Below are positions 1-8,958 of a stretch of 64,000 bases of DNA, one piece after another. Source of the stretch: Micromonospora sp. BL4 (GTDB lineage Bacteria; Actinomycetota; Actinomycetes; Mycobacteriales; Micromonosporaceae). A model generated the notes under the pieces. It saw only the letters and a program-made list of their open reading frames with translations, was not told the DNA's origin and made no database searches. Position 1 is the stretch's first letter, and each line of letters begins with the position of its first letter. The position numbers and the translations under genes were made by a program. The stretch is taken from the NCBI RefSeq assembly GCF_003667505.1, contig NZ_RCVJ01000181.1, forward strand, positions 1-64,000. Reading direction: 5' to 3'.

Positions 1-464
1 GTCGGAGTCGGGCTGCTCGGCGTCGGGGTGGGCTCCTCGGCGCAGGTGCCGGCCTCGGTGGCTTCCACCGTCCGGTGCTCGGTCACGATCCGGTCCGGAC
101 GCTCCCAGCGCGCCTCGACGGTCAGCTCGATCTTCGGGTTCTTCTCGGTGAAGGTGTGGGTCTGGGTTCCGCTGAGGAGGTCCCCACCCTTCGCCGGGAG
201 GGTGGCGCCGACCTTCAGGTCGCCCTCGGTGAACTCGTCGCCGATGGTCGACGTGACCGAGGTGATCTCGGCATCGATGTTCTCGCTGTTGCCGACCTTC
301 CACGTGACCGTGGCCTTGCCGTCGGCGGCCAGGCAGTAGGTGCCGGACGGCTCGGGGTGGTGGGCGCTGGCCGGCGCGGCGAACGTCGTCATGGCGCCGA
401 TGCCGATCAGCGCGCCGGCGGCGACGGCCGCGGTACGCCGGAACGGAGACTTCGGACGGATCAC
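1..464 (-). CDS. Secreted, probably wall-anchored surface protein (partial)
   Basis: The gene runs off the left edge, so only the first 154 codons are visible. The GTG start at 464 follows an AGGAGT ribosome site. The product opens with a basic stretch (RPKSPFRR), a hydrophobic core and an AxA-type signal-peptidase site ending in APASA near residue 34, so it is exported. The mature part is beta-rich, with threonine-rich strands and two cysteines about 100 residues apart that could form a disulfide. At the visible end it turns into a Pro/Thr/Ser-rich linker (EEPTPTPSSPTPT), typical of the spacer before an LPxTG sortase signal, but that signal would lie outside the window. The function is unknown. 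Secretion is well supported; wall anchoring is inference. Confidence 0.8.
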   Translation of the reverse strand, partial: MIRPKSPFRRTAAVAAGALIGIGAMTTFAAPASAHHPEPSGTYCLAADGKATVTWKVGNSENIDAEITSVTSTIGDEFTEGDLKVGATLPAKGGDLLSGTQTHTFTEKNPKIELTVEARWERPDRIVTEHRTVEATEAGTCAEEPTPTPSSPTP

Positions 465-769
465 TGGTACTCCTGGAGTGCTGAAGCGTTAGGGGCGTGG
501 CACGGGAACGACAGTGGACGGTCACCGCACGTCCGGATGTAGGGGTGTGTTCCTGTGCCGTGGGCCGGCGGATTCCCGCCGGCACCCGGCAGACCCTAGC
601 GAGATCGTCGCGGGTGATACAGCGCTCAGGATTAGCTAAGACTGATGTTATGAATATGAGATCATCGATACACGAAAAGTGATCATGTGGTCGCTGAGGT
701 GATACCGGCGGTGTCGGTCGCGGCCTTCGTCCGCTCGCGTAGCGTCGGTGTCATGAGCAGGAGGAGACG
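465..769. other. Divergent intergenic region with an AT-rich patch
   Basis: This 305-bp gap separates the minus-strand surface protein from rsmD and should hold both promoters. It contains a perfect 8-bp hairpin at 564-583 (GCCGGCGG, loop ATTC) in the leader of the surface-protein gene. About 630-690 is strikingly AT-rich for this genome (ATTAGCTAAG, TTATGAATATGAGATCAT). A TAGGGT-like -10 element on the minus strand and a TAGCGT-like one on the plus strand (740-745) are possible but lack convincing -35 partners. Confidence 0.5.
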
Positions 770-1333
770 GTGACCCGGATCGTGGCCGGGACGCTCGGTG
801 GTCGGCGGATCGCCGCGCCACCCGGCGCCGGCACCCGACCCACCTCCGACCGGGTCCGGGAGGCGCTGTTCAGTGCCCTCCAGGCCGAGGCCGATCTCGA
901 CGGCGCCCGCTTCGCCGACCTGTACGCCGGCTCCGGCGCGGTCGGGCTGGAGGCGCTCTCCCGGGGCGCACGGCACGTGCTGCTGGTCGAGTCCGACCCT
1001 CGGGCGGCCCGGGTGATCCGGGAGAACGTGGCGGCCCTGCGGGCCGGATCCGCCGTCCGCCTGGTGACCGGCAAGGTCGCGACCGTGCTGGCCGCCGGCC
1101 CGGACGGTGGACCGTACGACGTGGTCTTCGCCGACCCGCCGTACGCGGTGCCCGACGCGGAGATCACCGCGCTGCTGACCGCGCTGGTCGACGGTGGCTG
1201 GCTGGTGGGCGACGCCCTGGTGGTGGTGGAGCGGTCCAGCCGCACCGGACCGGTCGAGTGGGTGGACGGGATCACGGCCGAGCGCAGCCGCCGCTACGGC
1301 GAGACCACGCTTTGGTACGGTCGCCGATCATGA
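770..1333 (+). CDS. rsmD: 16S rRNA m2G966 methyltransferase RsmD
   Basis: RsmD is an S-adenosylmethionine-dependent enzyme that methylates N2 of G966 in 16S rRNA during small-subunit assembly. The 187-aa product has the expected length. Its SAM-binding motif I is DLYAGSGAVGLEALSRGA (residues 50-67), an acidic motif II (VESD) follows near residue 73, and the catalytic DPPY tetrapeptide is at 122-125. The GTG start at 770 sits just after a strong AGGAGGAG ribosome site. The stop codon overlaps the ATG of coaD (ATGA), so the two are translationally coupled, the usual pairing in many bacteria. Family assignment is secure. Confidence 0.95.
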   Translation: MTRIVAGTLGGRRIAAPPGAGTRPTSDRVREALFSALQAEADLDGARFADLYAGSGAVGLEALSRGARHVLLVESDPRAARVIRENVAALRAGSAVRLVTGKVATVLAAGPDGGPYDVVFADPPYAVPDAEITALLTALVDGGWLVGDALVVVERSSRTGPVEWVDGITAERSRRYGETTLWYGRRS

Positions 1334-1812
1334 GACGTGCGGTGTGTCCCGGCTCCTTCGACCCGGTCACCAACGGACACCTCGACATCATCGGTCGGGC
1401 CAGTCGGCTCTTCGACGAGGTGATCGTCGGCGTGCTGATCAACCAGTCGAAGAGTGGCCTCTTCACCGTCGAGGAGCGGATCGACATGCTCCGCGAGGTC
1501 ACCGCCTCGTACGGCAACGTGCGGGTCGAGTCGTTCCGGGGGCTGCTGGTCGACTTCTGCCGGGCCCAGCAGGCGAGCGTGCTGATCAAGGGCCTGCGGG
1601 CGGTCAGTGACTTCGACTACGAGTTGCAGATGGCCCAGATGAACATCGGGCTGGCTGGCGTCGAGACGTTGTTCATGCCGACCAACCCGCTCTACTCGTT
1701 CCTCTCCTCCAGCCTCGTCAAGGACGTGGCCAAGTGGGGCGGCGACATCTCCGCCCACGTCCCCGACCCGGTCCGCGAGGCCCTCCAGTCCCGCCTCGGC
1801 CCCCGCGCCTGA
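1330..1812 (+). CDS. coaD: Phosphopantetheine adenylyltransferase CoaD
   Basis: CoaD transfers AMP from ATP to 4'-phosphopantetheine, the penultimate step of coenzyme A synthesis. At 160 aa it has the standard length. The N-terminal SFDPVTNGH carries the nucleotidyltransferase TxGH motif (residues 14-17). KGLR is at 87-90, and the SFLSSSLVKDVA segment (about 123-134) corresponds to the second ATP-binding motif. The ATG at 1330 is preferred over an upstream in-frame start at 1258 because it begins exactly at the family N-terminus and overlaps the rsmD stop by 4 nt. Confidence 0.96.
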   Translation: MRRAVCPGSFDPVTNGHLDIIGRASRLFDEVIVGVLINQSKSGLFTVEERIDMLREVTASYGNVRVESFRGLLVDFCRAQQASVLIKGLRAVSDFDYELQMAQMNIGLAGVETLFMPTNPLYSFLSSSLVKDVAKWGGDISAHVPDPVREALQSRLGPRA

Positions 1813-2051
1813 CGCTCCCGACCGGGTCGCGGCCGCGGAATCGTGACCGCGGTGACCGTTGTCGGGCGGTAGAGGCGAGATCATCCCGCCCCCCTTTCCG
1901 ACGTGGTCGCGCCGTGTAACGATGTCGCGACGCGCCGGGTCGGGGTGGATCGGGCGGGTGTGGGGCGGGCACGACATGATTGGTGGAGCGGGGAACCGGC
2001 CGTAGCCCGCATCATGGAGGTCGGCCGACGAACGACAGGAGTGAGGTACCG

Positions 2052-2549
2052 GTGGACCCGCTCGATCGCATCGACGAACTGATCGCCATGGTGGAGCAGG
2101 CTCGCTCCGTCCCGATGTCGCGCAACAACTGCATGGTCGACCGGGGCGAGATGATCGCGGCCCTCGACGAGATGCGCGCCGACCTCCCCGCCGACCTGCG
2201 TCGCGCGTCCGCGCTGCTCGACGAGCGCGACAAGATCATGGAAGCCGGCAAGCGCGAGGCCGACCGGATCATCAGCGAGGGTGAGGCGGAACACGCCCGC
2301 CTCGTCTCGGTGAACGAGATCACCGTCTCGGCCGAGCACGAGGGGGCCCGGATCATCGCCGAGGCCCGGGCCGAGGCGCAGCGCCTGCGCGAGGAGGTCG
2401 ACGACTACGTCGACACCGCGCTGGCCAACTTCGAACAGTTCCTCACCAGGGCGCTCGCCTCGATAGAACGCGGCCGCGACAAGATGCACGCGCTGCGCGA
2501 GATCGGCACCTTCGGTGGGGATGAGGCGGAACGCCCGCTACCCTTCTGA
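2052..2549 (+). CDS. DivIVA-like coiled-coil cell-division/ATP-synthase-b-like protein
   Basis: This 165-aa protein is largely one charged coiled coil (about residues 40-145, with repeated Glu/Arg/Ala heptads such as AGKREADRIISEGEAEHARL). A short N-terminal head (MDPLDRIDELIAMVEQARSV) precedes it. Homologous actinobacterial proteins are usually annotated as DivIVA-domain or ATP-synthase subunit b-like proteins and sit between coaD and the DUF177-rpmF pair, as here. The GTG at 2052 is chosen because AGGAGTGAGG lies about 10 nt upstream; an in-frame start at 1980 adds an unconserved segment. There is no signal peptide or membrane span, so it is likely a cytoplasmic scaffold. A role in polar growth or division is inferred from the fold only. 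Confidence 0.75.
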   Translation: MDPLDRIDELIAMVEQARSVPMSRNNCMVDRGEMIAALDEMRADLPADLRRASALLDERDKIMEAGKREADRIISEGEAEHARLVSVNEITVSAEHEGARIIAEARAEAQRLREEVDDYVDTALANFEQFLTRALASIERGRDKMHALREIGTFGGDEAERPLPF

Positions 2550-2659
2550 GCGGCACCTCACCAGCCGACATTCTGAGGCGGGCGTCGCCCCCGGTTCGAC
2601 GGTCCGGCGGTCGCCCAGGTAACCTTTTTTGTCGGCCTCACACCGGCCGGAGTCTGACT

Positions 2660-3223
2660 ATGCCCAAACACTCGCCATCGACACTCGACCCCAGGTCGCC
2701 GCTGGTCCTCGACACGAGGGACCTGCCGCGCCGGCCTGGCGCGTTGCGTACGGTCCAGCGGGTCGTGCCGGCACCGGCGGACCTCGGTGTGGAGTTGATC
2801 GGCGTTCCGGAGGGCGCGGACCTCGACCTCGACCTGAGGCTGGAGTCGGTGTCCGAGGGCGTGCTCGTCTCCGGGACCATCACCGGTCCCGTCCGGGGCG
2901 AGTGCGGGCGCTGCCTGCGCGAGATCAACGACTCGATGGCCGTGACGATCCAGGAGCTGTACGCGTACGAGAACAGCACCACGGACGCCACGACCGAAGA
3001 GGACGAGGTGGGCCGGATGCAGGGCGATCTGATCGACCTGGAGCCGGCGCTGCGGGACGCGTTGGTGCTCACGCTGCCGACCAACCCGCTCTGCCGGGAG
3101 GACTGCCCAGGACTGTGCCCCGAATGCGGGACGCACTGGGACGATCTGCCGGCCGACCACAGTCACCAGCAGATCGACCCGCGTTGGGTGGGCCTGTCGC
3201 AACTGACCCGTACAGAGGAGTAA
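2660..3223 (+). CDS. yceD: DUF177 (YceD-family) protein
   Basis: This 187-aa member of the YceD/DUF177 family is almost always encoded just before rpmF. In other bacteria the family is linked to 23S rRNA or ribosome-assembly homeostasis. The signature cysteines are all present: CGRC at 82-85 and the C-terminal CREDCPGLCPECG cluster at 145-157, likely a zinc site. The ATG at 2660 directly begins the conserved length. The rpmF start lies 5 nt after this stop, so the genes form an operon. The exact molecular function is not settled in the family. Confidence 0.9.
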   Translation: MPKHSPSTLDPRSPLVLDTRDLPRRPGALRTVQRVVPAPADLGVELIGVPEGADLDLDLRLESVSEGVLVSGTITGPVRGECGRCLREINDSMAVTIQELYAYENSTTDATTEEDEVGRMQGDLIDLEPALRDALVLTLPTNPLCREDCPGLCPECGTHWDDLPADHSHQQIDPRWVGLSQLTRTEE

Positions 3224-3228
3224 GAACC

Positions 3229-3402
3229 GTGGCCGTCCCGAAGCGCAAGATGTCGCGCAGCAACACCCGGTCCCGCCGGGCGAACTGGAAGGCGACCGTG
3301 GTCGCGACCGTCGCGTGCCCGCAGTGCAAGTCCCCGAAGCTGCCGCACGCCGCCTGCTCCGTCTGCGGCACCTACAACGGCCGCCAGGTCATCGAGGTCT
3401 GA
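3229..3402 (+). CDS. rpmF: 50S ribosomal protein L32
   Basis: L32 is a 57-aa protein of the large ribosomal subunit. It starts AVPKRKMSRSNTRSRRANW, the highly conserved basic N-terminus. It carries two CxxC knuckles (Cys30/33 and Cys43/46), so this is the zinc-binding, cysteine-containing paralogue type rather than a zinc-free C-minus form. The GTG start at 3229 has AGAGGAG upstream, inside the end of the DUF177 gene. Confidence 0.97.
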   Translation: MAVPKRKMSRSNTRSRRANWKATVVATVACPQCKSPKLPHAACSVCGTYNGRQVIEV

Positions 3403-3414
3403 CCTGGACGCCGA

Positions 3415-4503
3415 GTGACGCCCCCGACCCCGGGTCGGGCGGCGCGCGCACCCTGGCATTCGCCCGGTGCCCCGGCTCCCTCCGACGCCGGCCGGCCCGA
3501 TTCGGTCGGCGTTCCGGTGGAGCCGGGCACCGCGCGGATCGCCGTTGACCTCCTCGGCGGGGACGACGCTCCCGCCGTCGTGGTTGACGGCGCTCTGCGG
3601 GCCGTGCGCACCGACCCTGACCTGCATCTCCTTCTCGTCGGCCCGGCCGAGGTCGCCGACGAGCTGATCGCTGCCCTCGATCCGGGTCAACGCGCCCGGA
3701 TCACGGTGCGGCCGGTCCGCGACGCCGTCGGCATGGCCGACCATCCCAGTGCCGCCCGCGCGGAGAGCACCGTACGGGCCGCGGTCACCGCCGTCCGCGA
3801 CGGGACCGCCGACGCGCTGGTGTCCGCCGGCGCCACCGGCGCCACCGTCACCGCTGCCGTGCTGGGCCTCGGCCGCTGGCCCGAGATCCGCCAACCCGCC
3901 CTCGTCGCCACCCTGCCCGGGGTCGCCGGGCCGGTCGTGCTGCTCGACGTCGGCGGCTCGCTGGAGCCCCGCCCGGCCACCCTCGCCCGGCACGCCGTGC
4001 TCGGCGTCGCGTTCGCCGCGGTGGCGCATTCGATCGCCGAGCCCCGGGTCGGCCTGCTCTCGGTCGGCACCGAGGCAGGTAAGGGCGACCGGGTCCGTCG
4101 GGCCACCGATCCGCTGCTCGCCGTCGAGCCGCTGCCCCCGGGGGCGCGCTACGTCGGGCTGGTCGAGGGGTACGACGTGGCCCTCGGCGCGCGCGCCGAT
4201 GTGGTGGTCACCGACGGCTTCACCGGTAACGTGCTGCTCAAGGCGATCGAGGGCGCGTACGCGATGGCCGGCGGCCCGCCCGCCGGTGGTGGCGCTCCCC
4301 GCGCCGCCGCCCTGCTCGGCGTGGCCGGGACGGTGGTCGTCTGCCACGGTTCCGCACGCGCGACCGACGTCGCCTCCGGCATCGCCCTCGCCGCCCACCT
4401 GTGGCGACGGCGTGCCACCGACCTGGTCTCCGCGTTGCTCGACGGCGACGCCGCGACGCACCGCACCGACCGCTCCACCGACACCGAGGTACGCACATCA
4501 TGA
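3415..4503 (+). CDS. plsX: Phosphate acyltransferase PlsX
   Basis: PlsX makes acyl-phosphate from acyl-ACP, feeding PlsY in phosphatidic acid synthesis at the membrane. The 362-aa product shows the family layout: RIAVDLLGGDDAP near residues 40-52 (usually MGGDxxP), a SAGATGATVTAAVLGLGR nucleotide-fold segment in the middle, a TDGFTGNVLLKAIEG segment, and a C-terminal LLGVAGTVVVCHGSA stretch. The sequence is divergent, and the first 34 residues are Pro/Ala-rich and unconserved. GTG 3517 would start right before RIAVDLL and is a serious alternative to the GTG at 3415. It lies between rpmF and rnc, the usual neighbours, and overlaps rnc by 4 nt. Confidence 0.87.
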   Translation: MTPPTPGRAARAPWHSPGAPAPSDAGRPDSVGVPVEPGTARIAVDLLGGDDAPAVVVDGALRAVRTDPDLHLLLVGPAEVADELIAALDPGQRARITVRPVRDAVGMADHPSAARAESTVRAAVTAVRDGTADALVSAGATGATVTAAVLGLGRWPEIRQPALVATLPGVAGPVVLLDVGGSLEPRPATLARHAVLGVAFAAVAHSIAEPRVGLLSVGTEAGKGDRVRRATDPLLAVEPLPPGARYVGLVEGYDVALGARADVVVTDGFTGNVLLKAIEGAYAMAGGPPAGGGAPRAAALLGVAGTVVVCHGSARATDVASGIALAAHLWRRRATDLVSALLDGDAATHRTDRSTDTEVRTS

Positions 4504-5567
4504 GCAACGACAAGCGGCGGCGGGCGTCCGTCGGTCACCTGGAAGCCGCGTTCGGCGTGAGCCTGGAGCCTGACCTGCTGCAACGCGCGCTGACCCACCG
4601 CTCGTACGCGTACGAGAACGGCGGCCTGCCCACCAACGAGCGGCTGGAGTTCCTCGGCGACTCGGTGCTCGGCGTGGTGATCACCACGGCGCTCTTCCAC
4701 AACCACCCGGACCTGCCCGAGGGGCAGTTGGCGAAGCTGCGGGCCAGCGTGGTCAACATGCGCGCCCTCGCCGACGTGGCCCGTGGCCTGGGCCCGGACG
4801 GCCTCGGCGCGTACCTGCTGCTCGGCAAGGGTGAGGAGACCACCGGCGGCCGGGACAAGGCGAGCATCCTGGCCGACACCCTGGAGGCGCTGCTCGGCGC
4901 GATCTACCTCCAGTACGGGCTGGACACCGCCGGGATCGTCATCCATCGGCTCTTCGACCCGCTGATGGCGGAGTCGGCCGGCCGGGGCGCGGCCCTGGAC
5001 TGGAAGACGAGCCTCCAGGAGCTGACCGCGGCGCTCGGGCTCGGCGTGCCGGAATACCGGATCGAGGGCACCGGCCCGGACCACCTCAAGACGTTCACCG
5101 CCTGGGTGGTCGTGGCCGGCAACCGGTACGGCGGCGCCGAGGGGCGCAGCAAGAAGGAGGCCGAGCAGCGTGCCGCCGAGGCGGCCTGGCGCACGCTCGC
5201 CGACCAGGACGGGCAGGACGGCCAGGCTGGGGCGGACGACTCGGCCGACCGGGATGAGCCCACCGGGCCGATGGAACGGGCCGAGAGGGCGGCCCAGGCC
5301 GAGCAGGCCGACCACCTCGCGCAGGCCATGCCGGCCGACGTCGCGGGGGAGCAGGCACAGACCAACGGCGCTCGTCCGACCGCCAACGGCGGCAACGGCA
5401 CCCGGCCCGGGGCCGGCGGCGGCAGTGACACCAGGGCCGCGACCGGCGGCAGTGGCAGCGGGGCCGCGACCGGCGGCAGTGGCAGCGGGGCCGCGACCGA
5501 CCCGACCATGGCCGACACGACCGGCGCCGCCGCCGGTGACCACGGGCCGGGGCTCCGACATGCCTGA
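4500..5567 (+). CDS. rnc: Ribonuclease III with long disordered tail
   Basis: RNase III cleaves double-stranded RNA, including the rRNA precursor stems. The catalytic domain carries the signature NERLEFLGDSVL (47-58) and the second acidic cluster DTLEALLGA (126-134). A double-stranded-RNA-binding domain spans about 168-235 (ending KKEAEQRAAEAAWRTL). Standard bacterial enzymes end here at about 230-250 aa. This one continues for about 120 residues of Ala/Gly/Ser/Asp-rich sequence containing a 27-bp tandem duplication. The ATG overlaps the plsX stop (ATGA), and the mutM start lies inside the end of the tail. Confidence 0.95.
   Translation: MSNDKRRRASVGHLEAAFGVSLEPDLLQRALTHRSYAYENGGLPTNERLEFLGDSVLGVVITTALFHNHPDLPEGQLAKLRASVVNMRALADVARGLGPDGLGAYLLLGKGEETTGGRDKASILADTLEALLGAIYLQYGLDTAGIVIHRLFDPLMAESAGRGAALDWKTSLQELTAALGLGVPEYRIEGTGPDHLKTFTAWVVVAGNRYGGAEGRSKKEAEQRAAEAAWRTLADQDGQDGQAGADDSADRDEPTGPMERAERAAQAEQADHLAQAMPADVAGEQAQTNGARPTANGGNGTRPGAGGGSDTRAATGGSGSGAATGGSGSGAATDPTMADTTGAAAGDHGPGLRHA
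5442..5495 (+). repeat. 27-bp tandem duplication in the rnc tail
   Basis: Two identical 27-bp units (5442-5468 and 5469-5495) each encode TGGSGSGAA. They lie in the disordered C-terminal extension of RNase III. The identity at DNA level, including silent positions, points to a recent slippage or duplication event and predicts length variation among strains. Confidence 0.85.
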
Positions 5568-6417
5568 GCTGCCCGAGGTGGAGACCGTCCGGCAGGGGCT
5601 GGCCCAGTGGGTCATCGGCCGCCGGATCGCCTCGGTGGAGGTTCACCACCCCCGCGCGGTCCGTCGGCACGTCCCCGGGGGCGCGCACTTCGCCGACGTG
5701 CTCGCCGGGCGGACCGTGCTGGACGTCCGCCGCCGCGGCAAGTACCTGTGGCTGCCACTGGACAGCGGCGACGCGGTGATCGGGCACCTCGGCATGTCCG
5801 GCCAGCTGCTGCTCCAGCCGCCCGGTACGCCCGACGAGACCCACCTGCGGGTGCGTTTCCGGTTCGCCGACGACGGCCCGGAGCTGCGCTTCGTCGACCA
5901 GCGCACCTTCGGCGGGCTCTCGGTCAGCGAGGGCGGCGCCGACCTGCCCGCCGAGATCGCGCACATCGCCCGCGATCCGATGGACCCGGAGTTCTCCGAC
6001 ACGGCGTTCGTCGCCGCGCTGCGCCGCCGACGCACCGAGGTGAAACGGGCCCTGCTCGATCAGACCCTGATCTCCGGTGTGGGCAACATCTACGCCGACG
6101 AGGCGCTCTGGCGCGCCGGGTTGCACGGCGCCCGCCCGACCGACGCGCTGACCGGCCCGGCGGCACAGCGCCTGCTCGGCCACGTCCGTGACGTGCTCGC
6201 CGAGGCGATCAAGGTGGGTGGCACCAGCTTCGACGCCCTCTACGTCAACGTCAACGGCGAGAGCGGGTACTTCGACCGGGCGCTGAACGTCTACGGCCGC
6301 GAGGGTGAGCCGTGCCGGCGGTGCGGCGCGCCGGTCCGGCGGGAGGCGTTCATGAACCGCTCGTCGTACAGCTGCCCACGCTGTCAGCCCCGGCCCCGGG
6401 GTTCCCTTCGGGGATGA
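5560..6417 (+). CDS. mutM: Formamidopyrimidine-DNA glycosylase
   Basis: MutM (Fpg) removes 8-oxoguanine and formamidopyrimidines and cleaves the resulting abasic site. The 285-aa protein begins MPELPEVETVRQGL, giving the catalytic Pro2 and Glu3 after methionine removal. It contains the helix-two-turn-helix segment LLDQTLISGVGNIYADEALW and ends in a zinc finger (CRRCG ... CPRC). The ATG at 5560 is fixed by the requirement for Pro2; the upstream in-frame extension is not part of the protein. It overlaps the end of rnc by 8 nt. After the zinc finger a short PRPRGSLRG tail is present. Confidence 0.97.
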   Translation: MPELPEVETVRQGLAQWVIGRRIASVEVHHPRAVRRHVPGGAHFADVLAGRTVLDVRRRGKYLWLPLDSGDAVIGHLGMSGQLLLQPPGTPDETHLRVRFRFADDGPELRFVDQRTFGGLSVSEGGADLPAEIAHIARDPMDPEFSDTAFVAALRRRRTEVKRALLDQTLISGVGNIYADEALWRAGLHGARPTDALTGPAAQRLLGHVRDVLAEAIKVGGTSFDALYVNVNGESGYFDRALNVYGREGEPCRRCGAPVRREAFMNRSSYSCPRCQPRPRGSLRG

Positions 6418-6669
6418 CCCGGAGGTGGTTCGGGGTCGGTGCCGGCGGGTCGCGGTCGACCTCTCCGGGCTGGACCCCGCGCCGCTGTCCGAATCGCGGG
6501 CCGATGCCCGCCGCGCCACCCCTGGGGCCCCGTCGACCTCTGTGGACCGGTTCCGGGGAGGGCCGGGGTCGATCCCCGATGTGACCGCCTCGTCACGCTC
6601 CTAGCGTCAGCACCGTTGACAGGGGGCTGACGTGACAGGGGGACCCGAGATGGGGACAAGACCGGTGAC

Positions 6670-8868
6670 GTGCGGATGGCGCGGTGGAGCGCCGAGCGCC
6701 CGTGGCGGGCGATAGCGCTGTGGGCCGTGTTCGTGGCGGTGTGCTTCCTCGGTGGCAACGCCGCCGGCCTCAACGAGGCCACCAGCGGCGACCAGGCGAT
6801 CGGCGAGGCGGGGCGCGCCAGCCTGATCGTGGATGCCGGCGCGTTCGACGACGCGGCCGTGGAGAACGTACTGATCACCTCGCGGGGCGGCGCGCTCGAC
6901 CCGGCGGCGGCGAAGGCGGCGGCGGACGACGCGGCGGCCCGGCTCCGTACGGTCACCGGTGTCGCCGAGATCGGTCCGCCGGTCACCTCCCGGGACGGCT
7001 CGGCGCTGCTGCTGCCGATCACCATGTCCGGCGATCCGGGTACCGCGTCCGACCGGGTGCAGCCACTGCGGGACGCCACCGCCACCGTCCAGGAGGCGCA
7101 CCCGCAGCTGCGTGTCGAGCAGGTCGGCGGCCCGTCCATCGGGCAGGCCCTCGACGACACCCTGGGCAAGGACTTCAAGCGCGCCGAGCTGCTCAGCCTG
7201 CCGGTCACGCTGGCGATCCTGATCGTCGCGTTCGGCGCGCTGATCGCGGCCAGTGTGCCGGTGCTGCTGGCCCTCTCCTCGGTCGCCGCGGCGATGGGTC
7301 TGTCCACTCTCGCCTCGCACCTCGTGCCGGCCACCGACACCACGGCCCCGGTGATCCTGCTGATCGGCATGGCGGTCGGCGTCGACTACTCACTCTTCTA
7401 CGTCCGCCGGGAACGGGAGGAACGCGCCAAGGGCCGCTCCGGCCTGGACGCGGTGGAGATCGCGGCGGAGACCTCCGGACACGCCGTGGTGGTCTCCGGC
7501 TTCGCAGTGATCATCTCGATGGCCGGCCTGCTGCTCGCCGGCGACGTGGTCTTCTCGTCGCTGGCCATCGGCTCGATCCTGGTGGTCGCGGTCGCGGTGA
7601 TCGGCTCGCTGACCGTGCTGCCCGCACTGCTGGCCAAGCTCGGCCGTTGGGTCGACCGGCCCCGGGTGCCGCTGCTCTGGAGACTGACCGCGCCGCGCGC
7701 CGGCCGGCACGGCGAGCCCCGCGCGCCCCGACTCTGGCCGGCGGTGCTCCGGCCCGCGCTGCGCGCCCCGGTGCCGACCCTGGTCATCTCGGTCGGGCTG
7801 CTGCTCGCGCTGGCCGCGCCGGCGCTCGGCATGAAGCTGAAGTTCCCCGGCATGGAGGACCTGCCGCGCAGCACCCCGGCGATGCAGGCGTACGACCGCC
7901 TCACCGCCGCCTTCCCGAGCACCGGCACCAACCACGTGGTGGCCGTCCGGGCGCCGGCCGAGCAGGCCGACCGGGTCCGCGCGGCGCTCACCGACCTGGC
8001 CACCCGGGCCGCCGGCGATCCGCTGTTCGCCCCCACCGAGGCCGACGGCCCGAAGATCGAGGTGTCGGCCGACCGGCGGGTGTCGGTGCTGGACGTCGCC
8101 ACCCCGTACGCCAGCCGGGACGACCGGTCGGTGCGCTCGCTGGAGAAACTGCGTGCGGATCTGGTCCCGGCCGAGCTGCGGGGCATCCCCGGCGTCGAGT
8201 ACGCGGTCGGCGGCAGCGTGGCCGACAGCGAGGACTACGCGCAGCACGTCCGGGACAAGCTGCCGCTGGTGATGGGCTTCGTCCTGGTGCTCACCTTCCT
8301 GGTCATGGTGCTCACCTTCCGGTCGGTGGTGGTGGCGGCCAGCGCGATCGCACTGAACCTGCTCTCCGCCGGCGCCGCGTACGGGCTGCTGGTGCTGGTC
8401 TTCCAGGGCGACTGGGCGGCGGGACCGCTCGGCTTCACCTCGATGGGCGCGATCGTGTCCTGGCTGCCGCTGTTCCTCTTCGTGGTGCTCTTCGGCCTCT
8501 CCATGGACTACCACGTCTTCGTGGTCAGCCGGATCCGCGAGGGGATCCGGGCCGGCCTGCCCAACCGGGACGCGGTGGCGTACGGGATCACGTCGTCGGC
8601 CGGCGTGGTGACCAGCGCGGCGATCGTGATGGTCGGGGTGTTCTCGATCTTCGCCACGTTGAGCACGATCGACATGAAGCAGCTCGGCATCGGCCTGGCG
8701 GCGGCGATCCTGCTGGACGCCACGATCATCCGGGGCGTGGTGCTGCCGGCGCTGATGACCATGCTCGGCGACGCCAACTGGTGGGCGCCACGCTTCCTGC
8801 GCCCGCGCGAGGCGCCCGCAGCGAGCGACCCGCCGGCCTCCGCCCCGGAGCTGGTGTCGGTGTCCTGA
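6670..8868 (+). CDS. MMPL/RND-family membrane transporter
   Basis: This 732-aa protein has the MMPL architecture. An N-terminal transmembrane helix is followed by an extracytoplasmic domain (about residues 35-165) and five helices (about 170-335, including LIGMAVGVDYSLFYVRREREE). The arrangement then repeats with a second loop (about 390-525) and five more helices (VLFGLSMDYHVFVVSRIREG). The two GxxxDYxxF/DYHVF motifs mark the proton-relay helices of each half. Such proteins export lipids, siderophores or drugs in actinomycetes; the substrate cannot be told here. GTG 6670 begins just before the first helix. No regulator is adjacent, and a strong hairpin follows. Confidence 0.9.
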   Translation: MRMARWSAERPWRAIALWAVFVAVCFLGGNAAGLNEATSGDQAIGEAGRASLIVDAGAFDDAAVENVLITSRGGALDPAAAKAAADDAAARLRTVTGVAEIGPPVTSRDGSALLLPITMSGDPGTASDRVQPLRDATATVQEAHPQLRVEQVGGPSIGQALDDTLGKDFKRAELLSLPVTLAILIVAFGALIAASVPVLLALSSVAAAMGLSTLASHLVPATDTTAPVILLIGMAVGVDYSLFYVRREREERAKGRSGLDAVEIAAETSGHAVVVSGFAVIISMAGLLLAGDVVFSSLAIGSILVVAVAVIGSLTVLPALLAKLGRWVDRPRVPLLWRLTAPRAGRHGEPRAPRLWPAVLRPALRAPVPTLVISVGLLLALAAPALGMKLKFPGMEDLPRSTPAMQAYDRLTAAFPSTGTNHVVAVRAPAEQADRVRAALTDLATRAAGDPLFAPTEADGPKIEVSADRRVSVLDVATPYASRDDRSVRSLEKLRADLVPAELRGIPGVEYAVGGSVADSEDYAQHVRDKLPLVMGFVLVLTFLVMVLTFRSVVVAASAIALNLLSAGAAYGLLVLVFQGDWAAGPLGFTSMGAIVSWLPLFLFVVLFGLSMDYHVFVVSRIREGIRAGLPNRDAVAYGITSSAGVVTSAAIVMVGVFSIFATLSTIDMKQLGIGLAAAILLDATIIRGVVLPALMTMLGDANWWAPRFLRPREAPAASDPPASAPELVSVS

Positions 8869-8877
8869 CCGTTCCCT

Positions 8878-8915
8878 CCGCCCGGCCGGGTCGCGACCGC
8901 GACCCGGCCCGGCGG
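8878..8915. terminator. Bidirectional terminator hairpin
   Basis: A 12-bp perfect stem (8884-8895 with 8898-8909, core GGCCGGGTCGCG) is extended by 5 more pairs after one C-C mismatch. It lies between the convergent MMPL and GH114 genes. There is no U-tract, as is common in high-GC actinomycetes. Confidence 0.75.
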
Positions 8916-8958
8916 TGCGCCGCCACCACGCCGCCGGTCGAGGCCCCGCGCGCGATGG

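Noticed and set aside
3415..3516. The first 34 residues of PlsX as a signal or targeting peptide
   Set aside because: They are Pro/Ala-rich with no hydrophobic core. The family starts at about residue 35, so this may just be an over-long start.
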